Assembly (NCBI GenBank): GCA_040394775.1
Contig: JBEBRN010000030.1
Location: 1 to 33,941, forward strand
Source: 40-80 sp040394775
Lineage (GTDB): Bacteria; Bacteroidota; Bacteroidia; Flavobacteriales_D; Crocinitomicaceae
DNA: 33,941 nucleotides
Direction: 5' to 3'
The translations under genes were made by a program, and so were the position numbers. Every line of letters begins with the position of its first letter. Positions within the stretch are counted from its first letter, which is position 1. Shown here in pieces: positions 27,124 to 33,941 of the stretch. Under the pieces are notes generated by a model, which was given only the letters and a program-made list of their open reading frames with translations, searched no databases and was not told the origin of the DNA.

Positions 27124-27215
27124 ATTTTTTGGGCTTTAAATGAAATGCAATATACATAGATTTTTCCAAGTATTTTTTAATTTCTATTTAACGCTAGTTA
27201 TTATTGATTGAATGG

Positions 27216-27899
27216 TTAAATGCCCGCTATATCTTCTATTCGGAGCGATACTTTCTCAAATTTATTTTCACTATAAATTAATAAATTTATTTTTTTTGCT
27301 ATAAAATTTGGTGAAAATAATTGTTTTTCCGCAGCTTTATATTTTTTGACATTCGAAAAATCTGCTACTTTGCAATTTCTGATTTCCTCTTGCATTTTTG
27401 TGTCTACTATTCCAGGTGCAAGTGAAAATACGCGCCCATTTATGTTTTTTTCAAAAAGTTCTAGTTGAAGTGTTTCAGAAAACAGATCAATGGCGGCTTT
27501 ACTAGCACAGTAATTGGCCCAGGAAGGAATAGCTCTTCTTGCAGCTCCAGATGAAATGTTTATGATGGTTAGTTTTTTATTGGCAAACTTCTTTATAAAT
27601 GAAGTACATAGAATAATGGGTGCAATCGTATTGATATTCATTACCGTTTGTACATCGTCTTTTTCCTTTTCAAACGATCGTTTAATTTCACCTAGAATAC
27701 CCGCGTTATTAATTAGAACAACTTCATCTGTGTCAACTTCTGGAAATTGAAAATCTTCTACTTTCAAAATAGCTGATAGATCTAAATAAAAGTCATTTTG
27801 TTGGCGACCAATAGTGAATACAGAATGCTCTTTTTTTAATTCTTGTAAAAGAGCATATCCGATTCCTCTACTTGTTCCAGTTATAAATATTGTTTTCAT
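27216..27899 (-). CDS. Short-chain dehydrogenase/reductase
   Basis: A 227-residue cytoplasmic NAD(P)-dependent oxidoreductase of the classical SDR family. The cofactor motif is TGTSRGIG at residues 7-14, the structural motif NNAG is at about 64-67, and the catalytic residues are Ser117 (INISSGA), Tyr130 and Lys134 (NYCASK). The substrate cannot be read from the sequence. The frame is open upstream to 27932, but the ATG at 27899 begins the normal beta-1 strand (KTIFITG). It is divergent from pruA. Confidence 0.9.
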   Translation of the reverse strand: MKTIFITGTSRGIGYALLQELKKEHSVFTIGRQQNDFYLDLSAILKVEDFQFPEVDTDEVVLINNAGILGEIKRSFEKEKDDVQTVMNINTIAPIILCTSFIKKFANKKLTIINISSGAARRAIPSWANYCASKAAIDLFSETLQLELFEKNINGRVFSLAPGIVDTKMQEEIRNCKVADFSNVKKYKAAEKQLFSPNFIAKKINLLIYSENKFEKVSLRIEDIAGI

Positions 27900-28070
27900 G
27901 AAATCGATTTGCTTACAAAATAAGTAAATCAATTTGGTTAATATAAAATAGAGTAGAGGAATTTGAATTCAAGGAAGTTTGTTCTATTAAATCGTTTGTG
28001 AATTGGTATTGTTTTAACTTTTACTTTTTCGAAAGCGATAAAAAGTGACGAAAGTAAGCAGGTTTATTAG

Positions 28071-28078
28071 TAGCTTTG
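28071..28078 (+). promoter_or_regulatory. Bacteroidetes-type -7 box for pruA
   Basis: TAGCTTTG matches TAnnTTTG. The predicted start near 28085 leaves a leader of only about 8 bases before the ATG at 28093. An inverted repeat just upstream (ACTTTTT at 28023-28029 with AAAAAGT at 28040-28046) might be an operator. Confidence 0.45.
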
Positions 28079-28092
28079 TATAAAAAAAAATT

Positions 28093-29721
28093 ATGTCAAA
28101 TTCAGTAGTTAGAGTTCCAGTAGCTGTGAATGAGCCAGTTCGAAGTTACGCTCCAGGTTCTAAAGAAAGAGAAAGTCTGATTCAGACGTACAAGGATATG
28201 TTAAATCAAGAACCAATCAATATTCCAATGTATATTGGTGCTGATAAAGTATTTTCAGATAATAAAATAGCCTTAACGCCTCCACATGATCACAAGCGAG
28301 TAATAGCACATTACAATAAAGGTGAAAAGAAACATGTAGAAGCAGCGATTGAAGCGGCATTGTCAGCGAAAGATAAGTGGTCAGCAATGGCGTGGGAAGA
28401 ACGTGCATCTATTTTTCTTAAAGCGGCTGACTTATTAGCAGGGCCTTATAGAGATAAATTGAATGCCGCAACCATGTTGGCACAGTCAAAAAATGTTTTT
28501 CAAGCAGAAATTGATGCGGCATGTGAGTTGATTGACTTCTTGCGTTTCAATGTGCAATATATGGCTGAAATTTATGCACAGCAACCAGAGTCTGCCCCTG
28601 GAATTTGGAATCGATTACAATACCGTCCTTTAGAAGGTTTTGTTTTTGCATTAACGCCATTTAACTTTACGTCTATTGCTGCGAATTTACCTGGTTCTGC
28701 CGCTTTAATGGGAAATGTAGTGGTTTGGAAACCAGCAGAAACACAAATTTACTCTGCGAAAGTGATTATGGATATTTTCCAAGCAGCTGGATTGCCAGAT
28801 GGTGTTATCAATATGGTAACTGCGGGTGGAGCTACCATCGGAGATGTTGTATTTGCACACAGAGAGTTTGCAGGTATTCACTTCACAGGTTCAACAGCGG
28901 TGTTTAGACAATTATGGAAAACAATCGCTAACAATATTGAAATTTATAAGAGCTACCCAAGAATTGTAGGAGAGACAGGTGGAAAAGATTTTATCATGGT
29001 GCACAAATCTGCACACGCAGTGGAAGTAGCGACAGCTATTGCTCGTGGAGCGTTTGAATTCCAAGGACAGAAATGTTCAGCAGCATCTAGAGCGTATATT
29101 CCTACGAATATATGGCCAGAAGTGAAATCTATCTTGGTGAAACAAGTGAATTCCTTCAAAATGGGAACACCAGAAGATACTTCTAACTTCGTGAATGCGG
29201 TAATTAGCGAAAAAGCGTTTGATAGTATAGCAAGTTATATCGATTATGCTAAAAATAGTAGTGATGCCGAAATTATCGTTGGAGGGAATTATGATAAATC
29301 AGTAGGTTACTTTATTGAGCCAACGGTTATCGTTACTACAAATCCTAAATTCAAAACAATTGTTGAAGAGATTTTTGGGCCAGTTATGACGATTTACGTT
29401 TATGACGAAAATAAATATGAGGAAACATTAACATTGGTGGATGAAACATCTGAATATGCCTTGACAGGTTCTATTATGGGACAAGATCGTTATGCGGTGA
29501 ATCTAGCAATAGAGAAATTAGCGAATGCAGCAGGAAATTTCTACATTAATGATAAACCAACAGGAGCAGTTGTAGGTCAACAGCCTTTCGGAGGTGCTAG
29601 AGGTTCAGGTACAAATGACAAAGCAGGTTCATCCTTGAATTTATTGCGTTGGGTTTCTGCAAGAACTATTAAGGAAACGTTCGTTCCAGCAACAGATTAC
29701 CGTTACCCTTTCTTAGGATAA
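28093..29721 (+). CDS. pruA: L-glutamate gamma-semialdehyde (1-pyrroline-5-carboxylate) dehydrogenase
   Basis: A 542-residue NAD-dependent aldehyde dehydrogenase that oxidises glutamate semialdehyde to glutamate in proline catabolism. Visible are the NAD-binding segment (VVVWKPAE at about 209-216), FTGSTAV at about 264-270, general base E294 in VGETGGK, and nucleophile C328 in EFQGQKCSAASR. The C-terminal GGARGSGTNDKAG is typical of P5C dehydrogenases. It is mono-functional, lacking the proline dehydrogenase domain of PutA; no partner proline dehydrogenase lies in this window. A terminator follows. Confidence 0.95.
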   Translation: MSNSVVRVPVAVNEPVRSYAPGSKERESLIQTYKDMLNQEPINIPMYIGADKVFSDNKIALTPPHDHKRVIAHYNKGEKKHVEAAIEAALSAKDKWSAMAWEERASIFLKAADLLAGPYRDKLNAATMLAQSKNVFQAEIDAACELIDFLRFNVQYMAEIYAQQPESAPGIWNRLQYRPLEGFVFALTPFNFTSIAANLPGSAALMGNVVVWKPAETQIYSAKVIMDIFQAAGLPDGVINMVTAGGATIGDVVFAHREFAGIHFTGSTAVFRQLWKTIANNIEIYKSYPRIVGETGGKDFIMVHKSAHAVEVATAIARGAFEFQGQKCSAASRAYIPTNIWPEVKSILVKQVNSFKMGTPEDTSNFVNAVISEKAFDSIASYIDYAKNSSDAEIIVGGNYDKSVGYFIEPTVIVTTNPKFKTIVEEIFGPVMTIYVYDENKYEETLTLVDETSEYALTGSIMGQDRYAVNLAIEKLANAAGNFYINDKPTGAVVGQQPFGGARGSGTNDKAGSSLNLLRWVSARTIKETFVPATDYRYPFLG

Positions 29722-29738
29722 AAATCAATTGAGAATAG

Positions 29739-29769
29739 AAAAGCCATCCCCAAAAGGATGGCTTTTTAG
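29739..29769 (+). terminator. Intrinsic terminator of pruA
   Basis: An 11-base stem (AAAAGCCATCC with GGATGGCTTTT) and a 6-base loop, followed by T, lie 17 bases after the pruA stop. The A/T symmetry means it may also stop transcripts of the convergent hydroxylase operon. Confidence 0.88.
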
Positions 29770-29792
29770 TTGTAGGTAGTTTTGGTAATTTG

Positions 29793-30431
29793 TTAAAATG
29801 TAAAATAGCCTTGTTGGAGCCATTTCAGCCAAGTAGATTTATCAGCTATTTTTAATAAATTATCATCGGTTAAATTTTCTATTTTGTAATGGCATATTTC
29901 TTTTGCGGAATAACCACAATCAGGCTTTGCAATATCAAACATCAAAATCACTCGAATCTCATCGGATTTATTCCATGCTTCGTGCATATAGCTATCATCA
30001 AAAATAACCATTTTTCCTGTTTGCCAATGTTTAGTTTCATCTTCGATCTTAATACCACATTGTTTTCCTTCGGGAACTATTAACGGTAAGTGATTTCGTA
30101 ATATCAACTTGCTATATCCTTTGTGAGGTAATATGTGAGAATGTGGATGTAAGACGGAGAATTGAGCGGTAATTAATTCAGGAATTTGGTTTAAAATAGC
30201 TGTAGTTTTAGGACATATTTTTTGATTTTCAAGATGGTGAATTCCAAAAAACAAAAATTCAAACGTTTTCCATGTTGCCTCCTCTGATAGATAATTAGGA
30301 TAAGCACTTGTCCAATTAGTGGTATCTTGCTGTAAAATAGCCGTTAACTCTTTTTGTATAATTTCTAAATTAGCTTCTAATAGTTGCGTGTATTCAAATT
30401 CTTTAGAATCATAAAAGTAAATATCTTTCAT
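29793..30431 (-). CDS. Aspartyl/asparaginyl beta-hydroxylase-like protein, soluble subtype
   Basis: A 212-residue protein of the Fe(II)/2-oxoglutarate AspH-like double-stranded beta-helix family. Predicted iron ligands are H103 (ILPHKGYS) and H150 (HEAWN). Predicted 2-oxoglutarate or substrate Arg residues are R112 and R160. As in animal AspH, the usual HxD acid is replaced by Gly (HKG). No signal peptide or membrane segment is seen; the C-terminus ends with the Trp-rich STWLKWLQQGYF. It is the last gene of a three-gene minus-strand operon, one base after its upstream neighbour; an upstream in-frame start at 30521 would overlap that gene and is rejected. The substrate is unknown and could be a protein, peptide or amino-acid-containing lipid. 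Confidence 0.8.
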   Translation of the reverse strand: MKDIYFYDSKEFEYTQLLEANLEIIQKELTAILQQDTTNWTSAYPNYLSEEATWKTFEFLFFGIHHLENQKICPKTTAILNQIPELITAQFSVLHPHSHILPHKGYSKLILRNHLPLIVPEGKQCGIKIEDETKHWQTGKMVIFDDSYMHEAWNKSDEIRVILMFDIAKPDCGYSAKEICHYKIENLTDDNLLKIADKSTWLKWLQQGYFTF

Positions 30432-30432
30432 A

Positions 30433-31161
30433 TTATCTTTTTTTAGCTTTAAAATAGATCTGTACGAAAAAGTGTAGAACAGGATGAATCGCTCTTGTAA
30501 GTATTCGTGGTAAAAGCTCAATGATGATTCCGATGTACTTATAACTTCTCGATAGTATTAATGTGGTAATAACACCTGAATTTACTCGGTCAGATTGATC
30601 TCTATATTTCGGAAGGAGCAAATCAATGATAAGAACAATTCGCATTTTATCGGTGAGATTCCAAGCCGAGTGAAAGTAAATATCATTAAAAGCGACACAT
30701 TTCCCTTCTTTCCAGTTAAACTGATTGCCGGCTACTTCCATTCCGCAGTCAGGTAGACCATTAGGAATGTTAATTCCTAGATGAATACGGTGAAAAGCAT
30801 CAGTGTCACCATTGTGAGCTTTGATTTTGGCGCTTTTATCCAGGAAGCTAAAGTAAATAGTAGAAACACCATCAATTTTGGTTAATATTTCATGTGTTTT
30901 TGGAAATAAGTCAATTTTGTCTTTGTAGCTTAATCCGTACAACATTAATTCTATTTGTGTCCAATTAGGAGATTTTGCATACGAACGTTTATAAAATGCT
31001 TTTTGACGTGTTTCTTCATTATTTATAACAGCAAGTAATTCCTCTTTAAATGTAGAATAATTGTCCTCTATAATTTTAACTTCTGGAATCGTTTGAACAT
31101 CGTAAATAGGAGGTTCGGTTCCATTATAGACATCTTGATGCTGGTTAAAAAATGCTTTCAT
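30433..31161 (-). CDS. Aspartyl/asparaginyl beta-hydroxylase-like protein, tailed subtype
   Basis: A 242-residue paralogue of its neighbours. Active-site residues line up as H116 (KAHNGDT), R125, H164 (FHSAWN) and R174, with the same His-to-Arg spacing as the other three copies. After the catalytic fold (ending near LLLPKY) there is a roughly 55-residue tail with hydrophobic stretches and basic residues (IGIIIELLPRILTRAIHPVLH), which suggests membrane association. It overlaps its upstream neighbour by four bases and is one base from the next gene, so the three are translationally coupled. The fold and tail recall the lipid A hydroxylase LpxO, a member of the same superfamily, but identity of substrate is not shown. 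Confidence 0.8.
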   Translation of the reverse strand: MKAFFNQHQDVYNGTEPPIYDVQTIPEVKIIEDNYSTFKEELLAVINNEETRQKAFYKRSYAKSPNWTQIELMLYGLSYKDKIDLFPKTHEILTKIDGVSTIYFSFLDKSAKIKAHNGDTDAFHRIHLGINIPNGLPDCGMEVAGNQFNWKEGKCVAFNDIYFHSAWNLTDKMRIVLIIDLLLPKYRDQSDRVNSGVITTLILSRSYKYIGIIIELLPRILTRAIHPVLHFFVQIYFKAKKR

Positions 31162-31913
31162 CGATATCTTATTTTTCCGATCAAATTATAAACGGGAGTT
31201 AATAGAATGGCAGCATTTTTCGCGAAAAAGGTCATGAATTTTAACATTTTTGGCGATGGTTCTTTTAATTTTAGGCGTAAAAGCGTTGTCTGAAAAAAAA
31301 TAGAACTCAACACCGTTCCACAGATTGTTCTTTTTTTAGGTAGAAATTCAGGTAGAATAACATCGAACAAAAGAATGATACGATTCTTATCGGTTTGGTT
31401 CCAAGCTTCGTGTTCGTAACCATCACAAAAGATTAATAATTCACCTTCTTTCCAAGCTTGCTTTTGATCCTTTACACGGAATCCAATTTCGGGTAATTCT
31501 CCTGGAATTTCCAATCCAAAATGACAGCGAACCATCGCATTAGTGTCTCCATAATGTGCTTTGATATTAGATTCTGGAGCCAGAACGTTGAAAGAAATAG
31601 AAACTAAGCCAGGAATTTGTTGGAGTAGATCGTATGTCTTTGGAAAATGGCGTTGATGTTGGTAAAAATGGACACCCCAACTCATTAATGGAATAGTTTT
31701 CCATGCTCCTTGTTTATTGACCATTTCGTAATTGAAATATTCAACAGGGCCATTGATTGTTTCCAAGTAATTCTTAAGTTCATTAAAAATGAGCTCTCTT
31801 TTACCTTCTAGTTTCTTTTCCCAATCAAAATGATTTTTAGGGTAAATCACAGGAACATCTCCCTGGTATTCATAACGTTCTAGTAAAGAGAACCAGATTT
31901 TCGGTGTTTTCAC
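31158..31913 (-). CDS. Aspartyl/asparaginyl beta-hydroxylase-like protein, tailed subtype, GTG start
   Basis: A 251-residue paralogue and first gene of the minus-strand operon. Predicted active-site residues are H120 (KAHYGDT), R129, H168 (HEAWN) and R178. A tail of about 60 residues rich in Lys/Arg with hydrophobic stretches follows LPEF, as in the second gene. The start is GTG at 31913: an in-frame TAA sits only five codons upstream, within the promoter-like box, and the next internal Met is at residue 64. The promoter box lies 12 bases before the start. It is divergent from the plus-strand copy, with 108 bases between the starts. Confidence 0.8.
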   Translation of the reverse strand: MKTPKIWFSLLERYEYQGDVPVIYPKNHFDWEKKLEGKRELIFNELKNYLETINGPVEYFNYEMVNKQGAWKTIPLMSWGVHFYQHQRHFPKTYDLLQQIPGLVSISFNVLAPESNIKAHYGDTNAMVRCHFGLEIPGELPEIGFRVKDQKQAWKEGELLIFCDGYEHEAWNQTDKNRIILLFDVILPEFLPKKRTICGTVLSSIFFQTTLLRLKLKEPSPKMLKFMTFFAKNAAILLTPVYNLIGKIRYR

Positions 31914-31925
31914 GCTTCGTTTCTT

Positions 31926-31938
31926 TTAGGTAAAGATA
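31926..31938 (-). promoter_or_regulatory. Shared 13-base box, minus-strand hydroxylase promoter
   Basis: It reads TATCTTTACCTAA on the minus strand and differs at one position from the box before the divergent gene. The first eight bases are a one-base variant of the TAnnTTTG -7 element (final G replaced by A). The distance to the start codon is 12 bases. Confidence 0.5.
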
Positions 31939-31997
31939 AAATTTTTTACAAAATCCTCCGAAATTTAAGTAGTTTAATTTATTAATTGAATAATTTT

Positions 31998-32010
31998 TAT
32001 ATTTACCTAA
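31998..32010 (+). promoter_or_regulatory. Shared 13-base box, plus-strand hydroxylase promoter
   Basis: TATATTTACCTAA matches the divergent box at 12 of 13 positions and lies 11 bases before the ATG at 32022. Nearly equal spacing on both sides supports a common promoter or regulator site and supports the choice of both starts. Confidence 0.5.
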
Positions 32011-32021
32011 TATTACTAAAA

Positions 32022-32678
32022 ATGTCATTCATGATATATAATACAACGTCTTTTCCAGTCTTAAAAATTTTTGAAGATAACGTTTCTTCTATTCGAGAGG
32101 AATTGGTTGCTATTATGAATAAACCAATGATAGCGCCTCATCAATCAACATGGATGCAAGAGCGCCCTGATTTAGTGAAGACAGTTCAAAAAGGTTGGAA
32201 ATCATACACCTTTCGTTTTTTTGGTATTAATCATATGCCAAATATGGATTCATGTCCAATCACTGCTGAATTGATTAAGTCTATACCGTCGATTGTGACA
32301 GCAGAATTCTCCCTTTTATCTGCAAATACACACATTCTTCCTCATACAGGTTTTACAAATGAAGTTTTGAGGGCACATTTGGGTTTGATAATTCCAGAAG
32401 GTGACGTTCAGTTACGGGTTGAAAATGAAACTGTCAATTGGGAAGAAGGTAAAATTCTGCTATTTGATGATAGCAAGGAACATGAAACATGGAATAGAAC
32501 GAATGAGGATAGAGTTGTTTTAATGTTCGACATCGTACCTAGTTTTAATATAGAAGAGGCAAAAAAAGTAAATAAAAGAATTTTAGAAAGAACGAATGAT
32601 TCATTTATTCATTCTTTGGCACCTCGAGAGAAATGGTTAGAGTGGCTAGATAAAGGAGAATTTCCCCTGGATATTTGA
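32022..32678 (+). CDS. Aspartyl/asparaginyl beta-hydroxylase-like protein, soluble subtype, divergent copy
   Basis: A 218-residue fourth paralogue. Predicted iron ligands are H108 (ILPHTGFT) and H154 (HETWN), with Arg at R117 and R164. It most resembles the distal minus-strand gene. Both have ILPH(T/K)G, IVPEG or IIPEG, a FDDS segment before the second His, and a Trp-rich C-terminus (KWLEWLDKGEF). No signal peptide or membrane tail is seen. The ATG at 32022 is preferred; a TTG in frame at 31986 would include the promoter box, and an ATG at 32031 is also possible. The cluster is flanked by a long AT-rich gap on the right. Confidence 0.8.
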   Translation: MSFMIYNTTSFPVLKIFEDNVSSIREELVAIMNKPMIAPHQSTWMQERPDLVKTVQKGWKSYTFRFFGINHMPNMDSCPITAELIKSIPSIVTAEFSLLSANTHILPHTGFTNEVLRAHLGLIIPEGDVQLRVENETVNWEEGKILLFDDSKEHETWNRTNEDRVVLMFDIVPSFNIEEAKKVNKRILERTNDSFIHSLAPREKWLEWLDKGEFPLDI

Positions 32679-33139
32679 TTTACTATTTTTTTTTATATTA
32701 TTGTACATATGACCTTGAAACAGGAAGCATTTAATGATAATCTATTATTATAATGTGCTGTCTTTTAGCGCCTTATTTCCATTTCTATATACATACTTTA
32801 TTTTTTAGTTAATTCAAAGAATTTTTTGCAGATAATTGTATCGTTATAGACAAAAGCAAAGGGTTTGCAATTCAGTACATTAAAGATGTTAATTAATATT
32901 ATTTTAACATAGATTAATATGCGTCGATATTTGACTACTTTTTAAAAAAATTAACTATTTTACTGATATTGTTAATAAAACCCTTGTTAAATAAATATTT
33001 GATTATCAGACATGTAGGTATTTGTTTTGTTAAATGAAATGTTTTTCATATTTTTCTCTCTTACTATTAGACAACTTTTAATTAATTTTCCCGTCAATTT
33101 AGAGCATGGATTCTTTTAAACCACTATAATATTTAAAAT
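32679..33139. other. AT-rich intergenic region
   Basis: No gene, clear terminator or strong promoter box was found in these 461 bases. The sequence is very AT-rich, with the word GTTAA recurring several times in both orientations (for example GTTAATTAATATTATTTTAAC near 32889). It may hold the promoter of the small secreted protein, but I cannot place it. Confidence 0.4.
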
Positions 33140-33535
33140 ATGAAAAAATATTTGTTAACAACCTTCGTTTTGGTATTTTGTTTTAATTTTTCTTTTTCTC
33201 AAAAAATAAATTCTGAGAATTACGAAGTATTTATAGAAGAGGTTTATGGTGGAACACCCTACATGACTGATGAACTTAAGGAAATATACATCCAGAGGAT
33301 GGAGAAAGTCGAAGTGAAAAAATGGGATGGTAAGGATTATCCAGTATTAGGAACGATTATGTTGAGAAGCAAATATCACCCAGAAATTGATTATGATAAA
33401 GCAGAGAATTTTGATCCAAATAAGTTTAATCCATTAAAATATTTTTTCAATTTTAATGGAGAAGACGAACAAATACTTCGAGTATATGGTACAAATTATA
33501 TGATTGTGATTGATCCAAATACTACTAAAAAATAA
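33140..33535 (+). CDS. Small secreted protein of unknown function
   Basis: A 131-residue protein with a clear signal peptide (KKYLLTTFVLVFCFNFSFSQ, cleavage after about residue 20). The mature part is acidic and aromatic-rich (EVYGGTPYMTDE, KYHPEIDYDKAE, FFNFNGEDEQILRVYGTNYMIVIDP) with no cysteines or recognised motif. It is probably periplasmic or extracellular. The next gene, also for a secreted protein, begins 39 bases downstream, so they could be co-transcribed. I do not recognise the family. Confidence 0.7.
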   Translation: MKKYLLTTFVLVFCFNFSFSQKINSENYEVFIEEVYGGTPYMTDELKEIYIQRMEKVEVKKWDGKDYPVLGTIMLRSKYHPEIDYDKAENFDPNKFNPLKYFFNFNGEDEQILRVYGTNYMIVIDPNTTKK

Positions 33536-33574
33536 GCTATTTAATACCCAAGTACAAAATATAATAATAATAAA

Positions 33575-33941
33575 ATGAAAAAATTATCTCTCCTAATTAC
33601 ACTATTCTTTATATTATCAAGTCAGATATCGGTATTTGGACAAGGTACTGGCCCGTGTGATCCTGACCCTATTTGTTCTAGTAGTGCATATAACTTCCCA
33701 AATACAACGGGACAACCTACTGCTCAAAGTCAAAACCCAGGAACGAACTTTGGTTGTTTAGGACCCTCTCCTAATGCTGCATGGTACTATATGAAAGTGG
33801 ATCAACCTGGTAAGATTAATATTACTATCAAACAAGGAACAAGTCCTGGTGGAGGTGGCTCTGGAATAGATGTTGACTTTGCCTTATGGGGACCTTATAA
33901 TGATTTAGGTTCAGCATGTAGTGGGGTGTCAAATGGTAATC
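33575..33941 (+). CDS. Secreted adhesin-like protein, 3' truncated by the window end
   Basis: An ATG at 33575 opens a frame that stays open to the last base (122 full codons). A signal peptide covers about residues 1-23 (KKLSLLITLFFILSS, ending VFGQ). The mature start is Cys-, Gly- and Ser-rich (GTGPCDPDPICSSS), followed by FGCLGPSPNAAWYYMKVDQPG and GIDVDFALWGPY. This is the pattern of N-terminal beta-sandwich domains found at the start of large Bacteroidetes surface proteins that often end in gliding or type IX C-terminal domains. That C-terminus is outside the window, so the family call is tentative. Confidence 0.65.
   Translation, partial: MKKLSLLITLFFILSSQISVFGQGTGPCDPDPICSSSAYNFPNTTGQPTAQSQNPGTNFGCLGPSPNAAWYYMKVDQPGKINITIKQGTSPGGGGSGIDVDFALWGPYNDLGSACSGVSNGN

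Noticed and set aside
27900..27932. Longer start for the SDR gene
   Set aside because: The ATG at 27899 begins exactly at the Rossmann beta-1 strand.
30432..30521. Longer start for the distal hydroxylase gene
   Set aside because: It would overlap the upstream gene by about 90 bases; the ATG at 30431 gives normal one-base spacing.
29793..32678. Assignment of the hydroxylases as LpxO lipid A hydroxylases
   Set aside because: The superfamily fits, but two copies lack a membrane tail and no lipid-specific evidence is visible, so only the fold-level call is kept.
32679..33139. Tiny open frames or a small RNA in the AT-rich gap
   Set aside because: Candidate frames are only a few codons long and no stable hairpin or conserved RNA signature was seen.

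Overview
The window looks like chromosome of a Bacteroidetes bacterium, probably order Flavobacteriales. The signs are low GC, no Shine-Dalgarno sequences before the genes, several Bacteroidetes-type -7 promoter boxes (TAnnTTTG), PKD-rich secreted proteins, and C-terminal domains of the type IX secretion and gliding-motility kind. No tRNA, rRNA, CRISPR array, transposase or phage gene was seen.

Layout. (1) 250-8530, plus strand: a complete phosphate-starvation module. An outer-membrane porin comes first, then pstS-pstC-pstA-pstB-phoU, a GC-rich palindromic spacer, and the response regulator/histidine kinase pair phoB-phoR. (2) 8544-16859, minus strand: a PKD-repeat surface protein with a CHU-type C-terminus; an M16 peptidase pair, one catalytic and one lacking the zinc motif and carrying an apparent LolA-like tail; msrB; and a lipoprotein. 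(3) 17179-20506, plus strand: gyrB and the tripeptidase gene pepT. (4) 20590-27899, minus strand: accD, fbaA, two tandem M43-type secreted metalloproteases with type IX sorting tails, and an SDR oxidoreductase. (5) 28093-29721, plus strand: pruA. (6) 29793-32678: four aspartyl/asparaginyl beta-hydroxylase-like genes, three on the minus strand and one divergent on the plus strand. (7) 33140-33941, plus strand: a small secreted protein and the start of a secreted adhesin-like gene that runs off the window.

How the genes work together. In region 1 the porin and Pst transporter would carry phosphate across both membranes, while PhoU and PhoR/PhoB sense and regulate it. The pruA, gyrB, fbaA and accD genes are housekeeping. 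The most unusual part is the hydroxylase cluster. All four proteins keep the same His/Arg active-site spacing but form two subtypes, one of which has a hydrophobic, basic tail. The divergent promoters share a 13-base box that differs at one position. The substrate is unknown.
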